NCBI GenBank assembly: GCA_035645115.1 | Contig: DASQNF010000225.1 | Span: 1 to 7,126 of the forward strand | DNA from: JACVRW01 sp035645115 | GTDB taxonomy: Bacteria; Actinomycetota; Thermoleophilia; Solirubrobacterales; Thermoleophilaceae | DNA: 7,126 nt | Direction: 5' to 3' | Shown: positions 6,276 to 7,126 of the stretch, one piece after another | How the letters are laid out: each line of letters begins with the position of its first letter | Numbering within the stretch: the first letter of the stretch is position 1 | Program-made: the position numbers and the translations under genes | The notes under the pieces: model-generated | Database searches by the model: none | The model's input: only the letters and a program-made list of their open reading frames with translations | What the model was told of the DNA's origin: nothing

Positions 6276-7126
6276 TTGGCCACCTACGCATTCAAGGCGC
6301 TCGACCTGAGCGGCACCCCCACAAAGGGGGAGATGGAGGCCGGCGACAAGCAGGCCGTGGCGGCGCAGCTGCGCACCAAGGGCCTGATCGTCGTGGACAT
6401 CGAGGAGCAGGCCGCGACCGGCGCGGGAGACCTGCTGGCTCGCTTCCGGCGCGTCAAGTCCGACGAGCTCGTGATCGCCACCCGCCAGCTCTCGACGATG
6501 GTCAGCTCCGGCATGTCGCTGCTGCGCTCGTTGTACGTGATCGAGGAGCAGACCGAGAACGACAAGCTGCGCGACATCTGGATCGAGGTCCGCCAGGACG
6601 TGGAGGCCGGTCTCGCGCTCTCCGACTCGCTCGCCAAGCACCCGGCCATCTTCAACGACCTCTACGTGGCGATGGTGCAGGCCGGCGAGACCGGAGGCAT
6701 CCTCGACAACACGCTAGTGCGCGTGGCGGAGCAGCTCGAGAAGGACGCCGCGCTGCGGCGCGAGATCAAGGCCGCGATGATCTATCCCTCCCTGATCGGG
6801 GGCTTCGCCTTCATCGTCCTCTTCGCGCTGGTCACGTTCCTCGTGCCCGTGTTCGAGAAGATCTTCACGGACTTCGGCGGCGACCTGCCGGCGATCACCA
6901 AGTTCACCGTCTGGCTCTCGCACATCTTCACCCGCCAGTGGTACCTGCTGTTCGGCACGATCTTCGGGATCGTCTTCCTGTTCCGCTACTGGAAGAAGAC
7001 CGAGCGCGGGCGCATGCAGTGGGACCGCCTGAAGCTGAAGTTCCCGCTGAAGATCGGGGACATCGTCCAGAAGGTCGCGCTGGCGCGCTTCTCGCGCACG
7101 TTCTCGGGCCTGATCGCGGCCGGCGT
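6276..7126 (+). CDS. pilC: Type IV pilus inner-membrane platform protein PilC, 3' truncated by window end
   Basis: PilC (GspF/T2SSF family) is the polytopic cytoplasmic-membrane platform on which PilB and PilT act. The frame stays open from TTG 6276 to the window end, giving 283 residues of a protein normally about 400 long. TTG is chosen because translation from it gives ATYAFKALDLSG, the expected family N-terminus. The first in-frame ATG, at 6333, would remove it. The start lies 3 bases after the pilT stop with no clear Shine-Dalgarno, so coupling to pilT is likely. The first T2SSF domain begins about residue 63 (DELVIATRQLSTMVSSGMSL) and includes the conserved AGETGG (136-141). Membrane helices are about 170-195 (starting YPSLIGG) and 222-240. 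The second T2SSF repeat begins at KFPLKIGDIVQKVALARFSRTF near the cut end. The truncation is an edge effect, not a mutation. Confidence 0.95.
   Translation, partial: MATYAFKALDLSGTPTKGEMEAGDKQAVAAQLRTKGLIVVDIEEQAATGAGDLLARFRRVKSDELVIATRQLSTMVSSGMSLLRSLYVIEEQTENDKLRDIWIEVRQDVEAGLALSDSLAKHPAIFNDLYVAMVQAGETGGILDNTLVRVAEQLEKDAALRREIKAAMIYPSLIGGFAFIVLFALVTFLVPVFEKIFTDFGGDLPAITKFTVWLSHIFTRQWYLLFGTIFGIVFLFRYWKKTERGRMQWDRLKLKFPLKIGDIVQKVALARFSRTFSGLIAAG

Noticed and set aside
5274..6641. Long minus-strand open frame opposite pilT and pilC
   Set aside because: It spans two real genes and their junction, with only shadow composition and no family motifs.

Overview
The window is a compact, very GC-rich (strong G/C preference at third codon positions), single-strand bacterial segment. 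It carries six consecutive plus-strand genes with almost no spacing. The gene set and protein style (long Pro/Ala-rich tails, GTG/TTG starts at coupled junctions, a type IVa pilus motor without outer-membrane genes) suggest a high-GC actinobacterium. My best guess is the class Thermoleophilia (Solirubrobacter/Conexibacter-like). That assignment comes from recognition only, not from a search.

Region 1 (1-2031) is housekeeping. It holds mltG, a membrane-anchored endolytic murein transglycosylase whose 5' end is open at the window edge. Overlapping its stop codon is aroE, NADP-dependent shikimate dehydrogenase.

Region 2 (2032-2084) is the only real intergenic gap, 53 bases. It is less GC-rich than its surroundings and contains TAAA-N16-GCCGATAT. 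This matches the promoter pattern of sigma-28-family factors (FliA/SigD/WhiG). It ends 9 bases before an ATG that has no evident Shine-Dalgarno sequence, so the transcript may be leaderless or nearly so.

Region 3 (2085-7126) is a type IV pilus operon. It begins with an unrecognised exported protein: signal peptide, LppX/LolA-like middle, and a thioredoxin-like C-terminus without cysteines. This gene overlaps pilB (extension ATPase) by the ATGA junction. Then come pilT (retraction ATPase, with its own good ribosome binding site) and pilC (inner-membrane platform protein, TTG start, cut by the window end). PilB would power pilin polymerisation, PilT depolymerisation, and PilC would couple both to the pilus base. 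The major pilin, the prepilin peptidase and the alignment proteins are not in the window and may lie downstream.

The most interesting points are the likely sigma-28-type control of a pilus operon and the cysteine-free LppX/thioredoxin-like fusion at the head of that operon. No tRNA, rRNA, CRISPR array, insertion sequence or convincing terminator was seen.
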